This document shows positions 11,660 to 23,500 of a stretch of DNA of 64,000 nucleotides, piece by piece. Below the pieces are notes generated by a model. The model was not told the origin of the DNA. It saw only the letters and a list, made by a program, of their open reading frames with translations, and did not search any database. Origin of the DNA: Sipunculus nudus (Eukaryota > Annelida > Sipuncula > Golfingiida > Sipunculidae); contig CM049320.1 in NCBI GenBank assembly GCA_026874595.1, positions 20,907,714 through 20,971,713 on the forward strand, in the 5' to 3' direction. The first letter of the stretch is position 1, and every line of letters starts with the position of its first letter. Made by a program: the position numbers and the translations under genes.

Positions 11660-11885
11660 AAATATAATAGGCTGTTGCTATTGGTCCGGGTCCGGACCCA
11701 CTATGCAGCCGGCTATTCATCCGGCACTTCCTGTGCACATGCGCAGTGAGCAGTTGCACTGTAATGCGGAAGTGCCGGGCCCAGACTACGCACAGCCAAT
11801 GGTCCGGCACTCTTTGAATCTGGCTCAGTACCGGACCTTCAGATGATATACGCACGTCGCGGCAGTATGTGCCTGATCGCAACAA
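11660..11885. repeat. CCGG-rich block with inverted repeat
   Basis: GC-richer than its surroundings, with repeated GGTCCGG/CCGGACC. A perfect 11-bp inverted repeat CCGGCACTTCC (11721-11731) / GGAAGTGCCGG (11768-11778) could form a stem with a 36-nt loop. It leads into the 73-bp array and is probably part of the same element. Confidence 0.5.
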
Positions 11886-12345
11886 TTGAGCTATTGGTCC
11901 GGCAGTTTCATTTTATGTCACTTAAATAGTAAAAGAGACGGTGCGGGACCCACAACAACTGAGCTATTGGTCAGGCAGTTTTATTTTATGTCACTTAAAT
12001 AGTAAAAGAGACGGTGCCGGACCCGCAACAATCGAGCTATTGGTCCGGAAGTTTTATTTTATGTCACTTATATAGTAAAAATTGACGGTGCCGGACCCAC
12101 AACAACTGAGCTCTTCGTCCGGCAGTCTTATTTTATGTCACTTAAATAGTAAAAGAGAGGGTGCCGGACACGCAACAACTGAGCTATTGGTCCGGCAGTT
12201 TTATTTAATGTCACTTATATAGGCCCAGTAAAAAAGACAGTGCCGGACCCGCAACAATCGAGCTATTGGTCCGGCAGTTTTATTTTATGTCGCTTAAACA
12301 GTAAAAAAGACAGTGCCGGACCCATAACAATAGGTCCGGCAGTCT
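11886..12345. repeat. 73-bp tandem array with CCGG stems
   Basis: About 6.5 units, with GAGCTATTGG starting near 11888, 11961, 12034, 12108, 12181 and 12260. Each unit contains GGTCCGGCA and, about 40 nt later, TGCCGGACC, a 9-bp inverted repeat, so every unit could fold into a hairpin. The loop is AT-rich (TTTTATTTTATGTCACTTAAATAG). No coding capacity. Confidence 0.85.
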
Positions 12346-12559
12346 GATTTGACGTCAGTTATATAGTATAATTACTGTACCGTAGCCGCTACAATGTTGT
12401 AATATATTTAAAGTTAATATAGTCATATAGTAAACCAATTCTCCTTGCGCACTGATGAAAGAATGACAAATAAACTAAGTAATTTCAGACTGTTTATTAA
12501 CACATGACGTGCGTGGGAAAAAATGAGGTATATATAAACAAAAGCATGACCAGGTTAAC

Positions 12560-12840
12560 ATGTGCGACTGTGTGAAATAAATGCATTTTCATTATTAAAT
12601 TTATCACTCAAAGAAAAATTATCAGATACAGGTTAGTACCAGGTAAATAATTAAAAACTCCCAAAACTAGGATGTGCGACTGAGGGAAATATATGCAATT
12701 TCTAATCAAATTTATCACTCAAAGGTAATTAACCGATACAGGCAAGTACCAGGTAGACAATTAAATACTTTCAAACTAGGGTGTGCAACTGTGTGAAATT
12801 TATGCAATTTCTTAATCCAAATATAACACTAAAGTTATGA
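12560..12840. repeat. ~109-bp tandem repeat, 2.5 units
   Basis: Units begin GTGCGACTGTGTGAAAT and contain ATTTATCACTCAAAG, GATACAGG.(T/A)AGTACCAGGTA and a C-AAACTAGGAT block. They begin near 12562, 12673 and 12781, the last one truncated. Adjacent to the 73-bp array. Confidence 0.75.
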
Positions 12841-13284
12841 GCACATGATCAGATCCTGTTTTGTCCTTCTCGATGCTGGATGCTGTTCTTGCAATGCCGT
12901 ATGCAGAAATGGAGGCTGCCTTTTGAAGCCTAACAGCTTATTCACCGCCATTTTAGCGGGAAAGAATGCCGGCACTGGCACAGCACGGCTCAGTTTGGCT
13001 GTACCAGTCAAAACAAGATGCCCGTTTCCGGTTATCTGCGCAGTACGCCACTGCACATGTAAACCGGAACTAGTACGGAAAAATAGCTGCACGGCAGTAT
13101 TCACGGGTCCGGAGCTCTAGACACTTCGAATATAATATATATATGCGGAGATAATGTATTTTTTTTTTTCAATTATTTGGATTTATTTTTTCTAGGAGAA
13201 TACAGGTTTATATATATTAATACTATAGAACTACTCAATGATATCATGCGCATGTATGTGCATACAGTCAGTTTACTAACATCT

Positions 13285-13316
13285 GCCCCCCCCCCCCCCC
13301 CCCACACACACACACA
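13285..13316. repeat. Poly(C)-(CA)n simple repeat
   Basis: A run of about 18 C followed by ACACACACACACA. A simple-sequence tract in intergenic DNA. Confidence 0.9.
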
Positions 13317-15112
13317 TTCTCTCATTATCGCTCACTGTCACGCTGACCTTGTGATACATTCTTGTTTGGATTTCATAAAAGAGAGATAACTATGCCATGA
13401 ATAGTCAGTGATATGACTTTTCTGTATTAAATACTTACCTTTGCCCAGTAGCAACTTGTGTGTAATGCGCCAAAGATTTTTAACAATATTCTTCTATTTG
13501 TATCACCACGAGCTGAATGCAGTTGCTGGTGGACCCAACTGCATGGATTTCAGGCGCCATCTGTGGATTGGCGAAGTAACTATTTTTAGCAGAGATTTAT
13601 TGCCGCGAGGTGGCGCATTGGGACTACGTACTTTTCTTTAGAATTAGACTACTTTTTCTTTTTCACCGAGGTGGATTAAACATCTTATTCCTAAGTAAGG
13701 TAATGAGGTAACGATAAAATAAAATAAAATAAATGCTGCAGCTTAGCCATCTAATGAATTATTAGGCCTACGGTGAAGAACCAACAAAGCTCACCAACAA
13801 TACATTAAATAAAATGTTAAAAATATGTTCATTGTGTACTATTGCCCTTGTTGAATTTTTTTTGATTATTATAAACACGCTGATATAAAACAACACAAGC
13901 AGTCTGTGTGCGGTGATATCCACGTTTTTGGACTTTTTTTTAAATAACAGGTCCAAGGAATTACCGTTAGTTTATAAAGGTCGGATACATGATTTGGCCC
14001 CTTTAATAAAAGTCAACCACATGGCATTTTTGGGTTGACTCGCGAGACACTGGTGACACCTGTTACGGACATTGCTTTCAGTAGAGCGAGCTACAATATT
14101 TGGTGGGCAAGGGAGGGCGCGCTTATGTGACAGTGAATGTTAGAGTGCAGGTGCACCATCGTGAATTTACATTAAACGATCCTGGCTTTCTGAGGGCACT
14201 ATCGAATTTGAAATGCTTATGTCACGGGACTTAATGATGAAAATAATTTTTTTCAGGATACCCACACCCCTGACAAGTTCCAAATTTCGTTTCAAACTGC
14301 GTTTTTCCACGAATGCCATCCGTTTTCCTTGATCATGGAAAAGCACTTTGCGCTCGAATTTTGAAAATGCTTTCAGGTTTTCTGGGTAGGTCATAAAAAA
14401 TATCCGTGGGTAGAATCAGGGTCGGTTGGGAAACCATTAGCAGAACATTTATTTGTTTTGGCCTTATGAAGTTCCAACGCGTGCACCGCTATATATTATT
14501 GAAGCGCTTTCCGCATTTCGTTTCAGAACTTGTAGTTTATAGAGCAACATTTATTTGTAAATGGTCTTATGAATTATTTATTTTCTCTTAATACCAAGTT
14601 AAAAAGTTTTTCAAAACATTTAATGTTATGATCGCGAGCCTGGCATGGTATCTGTAATGGGTTCATAATCCTAGTGAAAATACGAATTCTTCTTCCTAAT
14701 GTGACATAGTAGTGCTTACATTAAAAACGTCTACTGTTTATTCGATGCAGAATTTTAAAGGTGTATATTATATGACTGTAATAGACACAAACAAAATCCT
14801 ATCATTATAAAACAATTATTTCAACAGAGGCGGAGATAAGTCAAAGAGTGATAGTGTCAAATGTCATACTTATAACATGTGTGTAATACGATTACGATTA
14901 CCACGAGGGTCTAATACCATAATATACGCACTGAGACACTGAGTGCAGGTTCAGCCGGAAAAAGTATTTTTCCCCGAAAGAGGTTGGGTGGGGTTGGGGG
15001 AGAGGTTATTTTTACCCCCTTACTCCCCCATTCGTCCATGGAGGTTTCGACATATACGGACTAGCGTACTATAGCGTATATAGTAAGGCCTCCGCTTCTG
15101 TTCTGTGGTCAG

Positions 15113-15113
<1 letters not shown>
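13317..15113. other. Intergenic, nothing recognised
   Basis: AT-rich sequence with only short unconvincing frames. No gene, RNA gene or clear repeat was recognised. Confidence 0.4.

Positions 15114-15118
<5 letters not shown>

Positions 15119-15183
<65 letters not shown>
15119..15183. repeat. (TA)n microsatellite
   Basis: About 65 bp of uninterrupted TA. Open frames across it (Tyr-Ile runs) are artefacts. Confidence 0.97.
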
Positions 15184-15184
<1 letters not shown>

Positions 15185-15352
15185 CAGGTCATTCAATTTG
15201 TTTTGGACATGCAGATATGAGCAGTTCGAATGATGCCGCCTCGCTGCTCCGGTCAACAAGAATCAACAATGTTAGGCAACCAATAACAGCAAGCAACCTT
15301 TAAGCGAGCCAATATCAAACTACATGAAACTACCTGTAGGGTCATAACCTTG

Positions 15353-16100
15353 TTATTGCACAGGATTAAACAGATTTAACTCTGAACACGTATCAAAACC
15401 ACACGCATGGCTTGTTTTAATACCACATCCGGTTCCCCCGGATGCTCTCATAGGCATAACCGGAAAGCATTCGAACCGAATTCCATAAAATATCATTGCT
15501 ATTGCATCCATCTCTAGAAATCTTCCCAGGGACCTTTTGGCAAATCTGTTCTGACAAAAGATTCGGGTCTGGACGGCTGGCTTACCAGCTGGCAACCATG
15601 ACAACTTTTGCATTTACTTTCAACCTTACGGTCTATACCAGGCCACCACACTTTCTCTCTTAACCTGCTCTTCATCTTGACTATTCCGTGGTGTCCTCCA
15701 TGGGCCAATGCCAATACGTTTCCTCATGGAGGTTGGAATCACTATGCACCATCCCCTCAAGACCACTTTTCCCTCGGTACATAACTCTCGACTTTAATCG
15801 GGACATAAACAGGCACTGAAACTGAAATGATAATTAGGAAGACAGAAGCCTTAATGAGCGTGAATTGTAAACATCAGATACTGGTGTTTCCCTGTAGTCC
15901 CTATTTAGAAAATGTCTCGATCCGTTCGGATATCGTTGCCTGATGTCTGGTACTGTAGATGGAGGGTGAAGTTCTGGAACAGGAAAAGTGTTTTGAAGCT
16001 TTGTGGCCTGGGACCAACATAACCCGAATCGTTATGGCAGCTTTTTGTGCACAATAGCACATAAGTCAGCAACTTATTGTCCGTGTGCAGTGTCACATTG
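15353..16100 (-). pseudogene. Ty3/gypsy retrotransposon relic (RNase H, integrase)
   Basis: Two broken pol pieces on the minus strand, in family order. At 16096-15905 an RNase H tail is recognisable by TDNKLLTYVLLCTKS and a following QNFTLHLQYQTSGND-like stretch. At about 15714-15514 the zinc-binding N-terminus of integrase is clear: AHGGHHGIVKMKSRLREKVW, then WPGID and a CKSCHGC pair (HHCC module). The frame is shifted near 15718 and again near 15515, and stops interrupt the rest, so it is dead. No LTRs were found at its edges. Confidence 0.75.
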
Positions 16101-16207
16101 GCTGGCGTATGACAAAGCCATTATATACAGTGTTTTTATTAATTATTATAACCTATTCATTTTACATGGATTGTACAAATAGTTATTATAACTAATCGAG
16201 GCACTCA

Positions 16208-16395
16208 CAATGGCTCCGGTGATGGCGTTCAGTAGTCTGCAGGGGTGGAGGAAACCGGAGTACCCGGAGAAAACCACCGGCCTTAGACGGGCAACTCCAA
16301 CCCACTCTCATAGCCACGCCGGGTATCGAGCCCGGGTCGCCAGCGGAGAGCGCCAAGCGTTTTACCACTCAGCTGTCCAGGCTGTGTTTAACTGA
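16208..16395 (-). mobile_element. tRNA-derived SINE
   Basis: Read on the minus strand it begins with a tRNA-like head: A box CAGCTGAGTGGTAAAACG, then B box GGCTCGATACC inside CCGGGCTCGATACCCGG. A conserved-looking body follows with GGTTTTCTCCGGGTACTCC and GGTTTCCTCCACCCCTGCAG. That body motif is common in marine invertebrate repeats. No matching acceptor stem was found, so this is not a working tRNA gene. Confidence 0.7.
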
Positions 16396-16788
16396 CAGAT
16401 ATGGCTCTTATTTTTTGGTGAAACTATTTTAAGTTGCTGTGTCGTTGGTCCGGTCAAAGAGTGCGCATGGATTGCACTGTGCGATTTTAAGCTCTGAACA
16501 CAGCGCGTTACCTCCTTGGGACATTCCACTCACATGAGATATGGAAGGATTTTTCAGGTTTGGCAAGCTGCCAAACAACCAGCAGCTCACACAGGCAGTA
16601 TTTTGATTTGACTCTAGTATTATCAATATGCTTATTCTATTGATTAATATGTTCATTATATTGTCATTATTAATTCAAAATCAATGCATGTATATTGTCT
16701 GTTGTAATCGTCAATTTGGCGGAAATAAAGCTTAACAACAACATGTTTAACACGTCGCGCGGCACTGCAGGAGAAGAAATTTGCAAAC

Positions 16789-16816
16789 GGGGGGGGGGGG
16801 GGGGGGGGGGGGGGGA
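16789..16816. repeat. Poly(G) tract
   Basis: About 28 consecutive G residues in intergenic DNA. Similar long G or C runs occur near 2821, 18867, 36909, 46188, 46714, 51398 and 63713. Confidence 0.95.
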
Positions 16817-17510
16817 GTATAATTAACTGACCTATTGCCACACCAGCAAGTTAGTATAGAGGCTTTCCTGAAAGGTTACAACTGCCCTCTGTGTATTCTA
16901 ACGGGGGTGGTTAAATATTACGCAGGAGGAAATTTCCCAGAGACAGCACCGCCTGGTGGCTAAACCTGACTGACAACCGCGGTTTCTTGCAGCGGTTATT
17001 GGAACTAATAGTTGAGCATAGCGTAACCGCTGCTAATGGAAAACTGATGGTAAATTCGACAGGGCTTTATTTACACGCATTTATACCCCTGCGTTTATTG
17101 AGGTTTTAATGATCTGAGCTTACGGGAATTGTTGCGGCCGGGGTTAATTGTATGTTCAACTGTTCAGGGACTCGGTTAAACCTTCTATAGGATAGTTCTT
17201 ATATATGTCACACGGTGGTTAACCATGGTTAAATAACCATGCATCGACTAATTACATAACGGTTAAGTATTTAGGATCAGTGCCGGTCAAACCACAGATA
17301 ATTTAATAATAATGACAAATACAAACGTTATCTATCATCAAACTAAAACTTAATTATAAACAAATGATGAACGTATGATCTATATCTATAACCATGTCTC
17401 CGTGATATTTGCTTGTCACCATTCACCGCCTGCCTCACAATAGCGGTTAATGTTGAGTCGTCTGTTGAGCAATAAGGGAATTTTCGCTAGGAATCTGACA
17501 GGTGTACCCC

Positions 17511-20500
17511 ATGGCAAGATATACATTCCATCTTGGAAGCACTAAGATGTTCCTGGTTTTGTTTCAGCTTGGTAAGCAAGTTAAGATCATTTTTAGGTCA
17601 AGCAATTATAATCTCGATATACATATAGGCGACCGTGACTGTAGGACTGTTAGTGTACTGCATGTAGTAAGTGCATCATATCCCTTTGGAACAACACATT
17701 TTCGAAAAAACATTTAAATAAATAAAATAAGACCAAGCATACAGAAACAAACCTGTCACACTCCTGTTTTGTATCCCCAGATTGTATCCCCAGACAAGCC
17801 GGGGGGTACTATGGTTTTATGACGGTCCCGGCGCGGAAAAATCCTGTCTGCGCGTTTCCTTATAAAATGTTTCATGGATCTTCACCAAACTTGACATGTG
17901 CATAGATATGGGTCGACACTTGTCAAGTATCAGTTAGGAGCAGATGGGGGCTTATTTTTCGAAGTGGCCCAATCACCTGTCTGACCTTTATAAACTGAAG
18001 GTATTCCCTCTGAACTTATATAAAAATAGGCCAGAAAACGTTGATATCATCGCACACAGTCTGCTTGTTTTGTTTATATCATCATGTTTATAATATGTCG
18101 GGGCCTGTCAAAATAATCAAATCAAATTCAACAAGGGCATCTGGCAGTAAGTCAGATAAGCTAGAGCTTTTCAAATGGCGTTTTGCGACATGTGATATTT
18201 CTACCTGCGCATATGTGCAACCTACCACCTTGGTTTATATGTTTTTCCCGTTTGTCAACATTGCTGTGTTGTTGATAAACAAGTTCATACATCCTTTAAG
18301 AAGGCGTTATAAGAACTTTTCATACCCAAATTCACTGTTAGATAATTAATATATACACAGAGGAAGCAAGAAATTATAAAATCTGTCTTCAGAATGTAGG
18401 TTCATAAGTTCCTTTAAGGGGGTATATGCATTAATTGTCTGATGATACTATGGCATCAAAATATAGCATCTTTGATGCCAAGAACTTTCTAGTTGTCTAG
18501 GGACCCTGGAAACTAAAATATATGGTGTGAGCGGGATTTTTTTAACCAGTTGATATACAATACTTTGAGTTACCGAGAAAATTCAGTCCATGAAATGGTG
18601 TAAATTATCAACACAAAATTTAATACATTTTTCATACCTTTTAGAATTCTTTTAGAGAAAAAACCGTACCATAAGCACATATTTGCGACAAGGACCATCA
18701 TTTGTAAAAAAATAATTCATGAAAAATGGCAACGACGAAGCCGTAGAATACTGGTTTTTGTTAGCTTATATAAACGTTACGCCAAGAGGGAATAAGTACT
18801 TAAACCATATTTGCCCATCTATACACAAACTCATTCTGTTTATGTCCAAGGGCATTGTATTTGAGGGCCTCCGGGGGGGGGGGGGGGGGGGAATTAACAC
18901 TGAAAATGATTCTGTTTTGATAAATATATCAGCACCGACAACAATATAGTCAATAACATTCTGTCCTGCATGTGGTTCACTTGTGTATTCACCTACAAGA
19001 TCTGGTGGAATTCTACCATTCAGTATATGAATATTAAAAGAACAACACATGTACAGCTCTTGTAATGAAAATCTAAATTTGTTAGTCTAACCATCCTTTG
19101 CATTTCTACACATTTAAAATGCATCTGAATGATACGCTTCATTTAAACTAAGAAATCTTAAATGGTCATTTTCTATGTATTTACACATTTTACCAATCCT
19201 AGCATTCAAATCACCCATTAAAATGACATGTAAATCTCCATATTTTGATAAAATATCTACAATAATATAATCTAGTCTTATTATTCTATCACGTTCATCT
19301 AAGGTTTTATATAGTACAGAATACTCTGGAGCAATATAAGCACATAATAACGGAACAGGTTTTACCAAATTCAAAACTGCACCATACAGGATTAAAGCAA
19401 ATATATCTGTATATTTCTGAATGTTTATTAACTGAAAAGTGCAATTCTTTCTTATACATACAACGGTCCCTCCTCTGTCAACTTATTTTTTAACACTTGC
19501 AAATTACAGAAATTGTTCTAAGTAATAGTAAAAATCTTCTTCGTAAAATCCCCAAGTTTCCACACTACACAATATATATCGGAATCATCTTCTACTCAGA
19601 CAAGTACCGAAAGCGTTAGCTTTGCCAGCGGATATTCTCAGAATTACATTATTAGAGGGACCATAACAAGAATTACACATCGCAGATTGAACGAAATCAC
19701 ATACAGTGGAACCCCACAATTACGACCACCTTGGGGACTGACCAAAGTGGTCGTTATTTTTTTTTTTTTTTTGGGGGGGGGGGTCGTATTTGTGAAACTC
19801 TAATTTAACTGTATCGTATATTCGGGACCAAGAAAAGTGGTCGTAATTGAGGGGGTGTTCGCAATTGCAGGGTGTTCGCAAGGCGGAGTTCCACTGTATA
19901 TCGCTATTTTGCTATTTCAGTCTCCTGCATTGGATCAACCACTCATTCAACACAGTCAGAATCGTCACTGTTCTACACAACCAATTCAACTGCCAAGTCA
20001 CGTGACAATAACACAAACATGTCTACTTTAATTTCAACTGAAACAGTGACGACAAAACAAACAACAGTCACGGAGGAAGACACCAGCCCTTCATCTGTAG
20101 AGTCATCAACAACCAAGCTACCAGACCTTCAAAAGCTACAGTGGTCCATAGGTAGGTCTGACAACACCTCTTGGTCGGGTTTGAGCAGCAAGGCAGCTTT
20201 TGAATAATTTGGGCCGTGTGTATTGGGTGTGTTGGTTCAAAGAGTGCATTTGTAAGTCCTGACGCAGCTTACATTTACTTACTCTTTTCGAAAGATGTTT
20301 CTGAAAATTCTGCCTTCCCATGTGTCTTTGCTTGTCAGCTTCCTCATTGGCATATCCCAAAATTATAAGACCTGCGCATCCAGGTTAACATGCAACTTGC
20401 ATTACAAAGCGATTTTGTGTCTGCAAATATATAGGGTTCCTCTTCTTTAAAAAATCTCACTTAAACAAACTGAAATACATACGTAGTTAACTAGCTTTCT

Positions 20501-23500
20501 AAATGCATAAATGCGTTTTCACCATATACGTTTTTCCGCGACCTATCTTTAATTTTTTTAGGTTAAACACAAGATTGTTTGAATAAACAAATAAAGACGG
20601 GGTTCTTTGTCCCCGCTAATAAATAACACAAATACAGATATCAGTATGAAACGACCAATAAGCGGTTTTCTTTTATTCTAAATATTATAACCAACATGTA
20701 TGATTTTGGTCAGATTGTGGGTAGCCTGATGGCAAATTTCAGGCCCGCTCTCAATTAGATTATAAAATGTAATAACAGCATGACATTCACAACAGAGATG
20801 CCCCAATGACTTAATATCAGTAAAGCATTAAGAATATATGTTAGATATATGTTATTCTGCCAGTATATGATGTCTTTTACGCCACGTTCATATCCGGTAT
20901 TACTTCTGCTGCGCTGTAAACGTCGTGTGCGGACATGATGAAAAGTAATTTTTGGGGCGTTTATTTACAATAAAAATGGTATTTCATACTAATGTGACTT
21001 ACCAGAAGGTTTGTTTCATGTGGACATTCCAGGGCCAGATCAAGGGATTACTAAAGGAAATGGTCGCACACATACATTACAAAGAAAACTTCTGAAACTA
21101 ATCACCATGTATTTAAAGTTTGTAAACAGCTTAAAATGTGATACACACAGAAGGGGTGGGGGGCCTTGGAATTTCGACTTTATTCTCTTTTTATACAAAG
21201 CAAAATAAAAAAAAAATTCTTCTACCTTTAAATAATTCACTTGTGAATTTCAGTTCTCTAGTATTTGGTGAACCGTAAATTAAAATGCAATGCCTCATAG
21301 TTCATCGGCAGTGTCTTTATAATTGGTATTCCTCCAGCCTAGCTGTCCCATATTGCTCTGGTTATTGATGTGGTCGGCACCACATTCTTAATATCGATAG
21401 ATTTACTGTACATGTTTAATTAATAAAGTGAGAATTTCCGGGGATCTCCATACATTGTGAAGCATTTAACGCTGTCGGGTTCCCACGAGGGTTCACCGAT
21501 TACCCAGTTTCATCTGTCCAAATTCAGAATAAGAGTTATTATTAAGCCGAAACATGCTACATTTTCAGTCCTTGAGCCAAAGATTATAAATCAACCGACA
21601 GCTTGTAATTAACTAAACAATCTAAATGCATGACTTGTCTTAAATGCAAGAATTTCCCCTTTGCTGAAACAATCACCTGAGGTGAGAGTACTATGGAACA
21701 CTAGGGACAAAGTTACAACGTCATAAAGTGAAGCACTCAGCATTTATAGTGCTCGTGTACAATGTGATATTCCTTACAGTTGGTTAACCCATTATTTTGA
21801 AAGAGGGGTGGCTGGGTGTCTTATAATTAGTCTGGAAGTAACATAGATTAAGAGGGCAGTTAAAGAATAGACGGTGCGTTGTTCGATGGGTCAATGGAAT
21901 TAGTACCAGAACTATACCTGTCAGTGCTGCGAACTCTCATGTTTTGGAGCTTTATGGGCAGACAGGACATTATACCTACCGTGTTACTATTAACATTTGG
22001 CTCTTGAATAATGTCCGCATGGCAAAGACTTTGTTAAATATTAGTATTTAAAATTATCAGTTATTGAAAGGAGGGACATTGCTTATATCGTAATTATTTA
22101 ATGAACGTGATTGTTACGGGAAGAAAATTCGAGAATGGCAATTTGGATTTATACGGGAAATCATACGTTCAGTGTATATGTTGACAATTTATCTTTTACA
22201 TTTTATAAATGAACACATTCATTTTAAATTTATCCCCAAATAATTAACACAGTTATATTTCCGTTACCATATAGTGTTTAATTATAAATTGAAATTGATA
22301 TAACTTGAAGAATACAATTTTACAAAGGGAAAAGTGTCTTGTTTCTAAATGTTTAATTACCCGTTGATATGAAGAGATTGAAGTTCTTGTTACATTTTTT
22401 TTTATTTTATTTTTTTTAGTTTTAGTCACCATTATCTTGGCAATAGCAGTCGTCATGGTTGTCGGCGCTTACGTTCTTGGATACAGGTAAGTTTGTGAAT
22501 GATATATATATATTTTATAAACTAAAATAAAATACATTCTGTAATAAACAATATTAAACACAAAAATAGATTATTCATATAGCTGATCTTTATTTTAAGC
22601 TTTGCTTTACTGGTTATACTTTTATATACAAATTAAACTTTTATCATTAAAATATATTTAATATAAATATATATATCCATGCATGCACGGATATGTTGAT
22701 ATACGTAAATATATATGTGCATGCGTATACACTGTATGCGCCTAGATGGTATATGATGGACTTTTATCCATTAGTAACTTTTATTTATTTATACAACTTT
22801 TTTTCATAAATATGACAGGCTTAGCTTGTCAGGACAGCTTTTTTTTAAAATAGGACAAATCAGTTATAGCAAACTGATGAATACATTCCATCAAACTGTT
22901 ATAAACATATAAAATAACAGCTATACAATTATATCAACATTGGCATACTTAACAAATACTAAAAAAAGAAAAATATTAAATAAAAGTCAAAATTAGAAAG
23001 TCTTTAACAAAGATTAGGGTTCAAAGTTTCTGTTTATATATATTCTATCGTTAATATAGATTTATACAGCTGCGCCTTGTGTTGTTGATCAGTGGACCAT
23101 CTGAAATGTCTATATGAATCTAATTGTGTAAAGATGCGGGCCAATATATATACTGGATTTATACGTGTCTGTTCATGGTTTTACAATTGAAAAATTGCCA
23201 CGAGCGGTTTGGCGTGTATTATACGGGATGTGTGTATACTACGGCAATGTATCTATGGTTACGAAATGAGTGCGTTACCCGGTAAACATTAATAATCTTA
23301 CTCCAGTAAAATCTCGAACTATTTCAAACTTGCATAGTCGAATCGTACGCTTGTGTGGAAATTAAGAAGATGTTATATACAGGTCATTTAAAAATGATTC
23401 ATTACTACATACAAAACGCAGGCTGTCAGCAACGGACGTGTCACTTGCACTTAGAGCGACGTTATTTAAAAATAGTTTAAATATTTGACTATTTCTCGAC

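Noticed and set aside
12835-13120. Overlapping ~90-codon frames on both strands
   Set aside because: GC-richer repeat-like block adjoining the 73-bp array; no recognisable protein and the frames mirror each other.
15020-15303. Frames with Tyr-Ile repeats
   Set aside because: Artefacts of the (TA)n microsatellite; the same holds near 30.4, 36.5 and 44.7 kb.
15353-16100. Functional retrotransposon or domesticated integrase gene
   Set aside because: Frameshifts and stops interrupt both pieces and the order continues into non-coding DNA; it is a relic.
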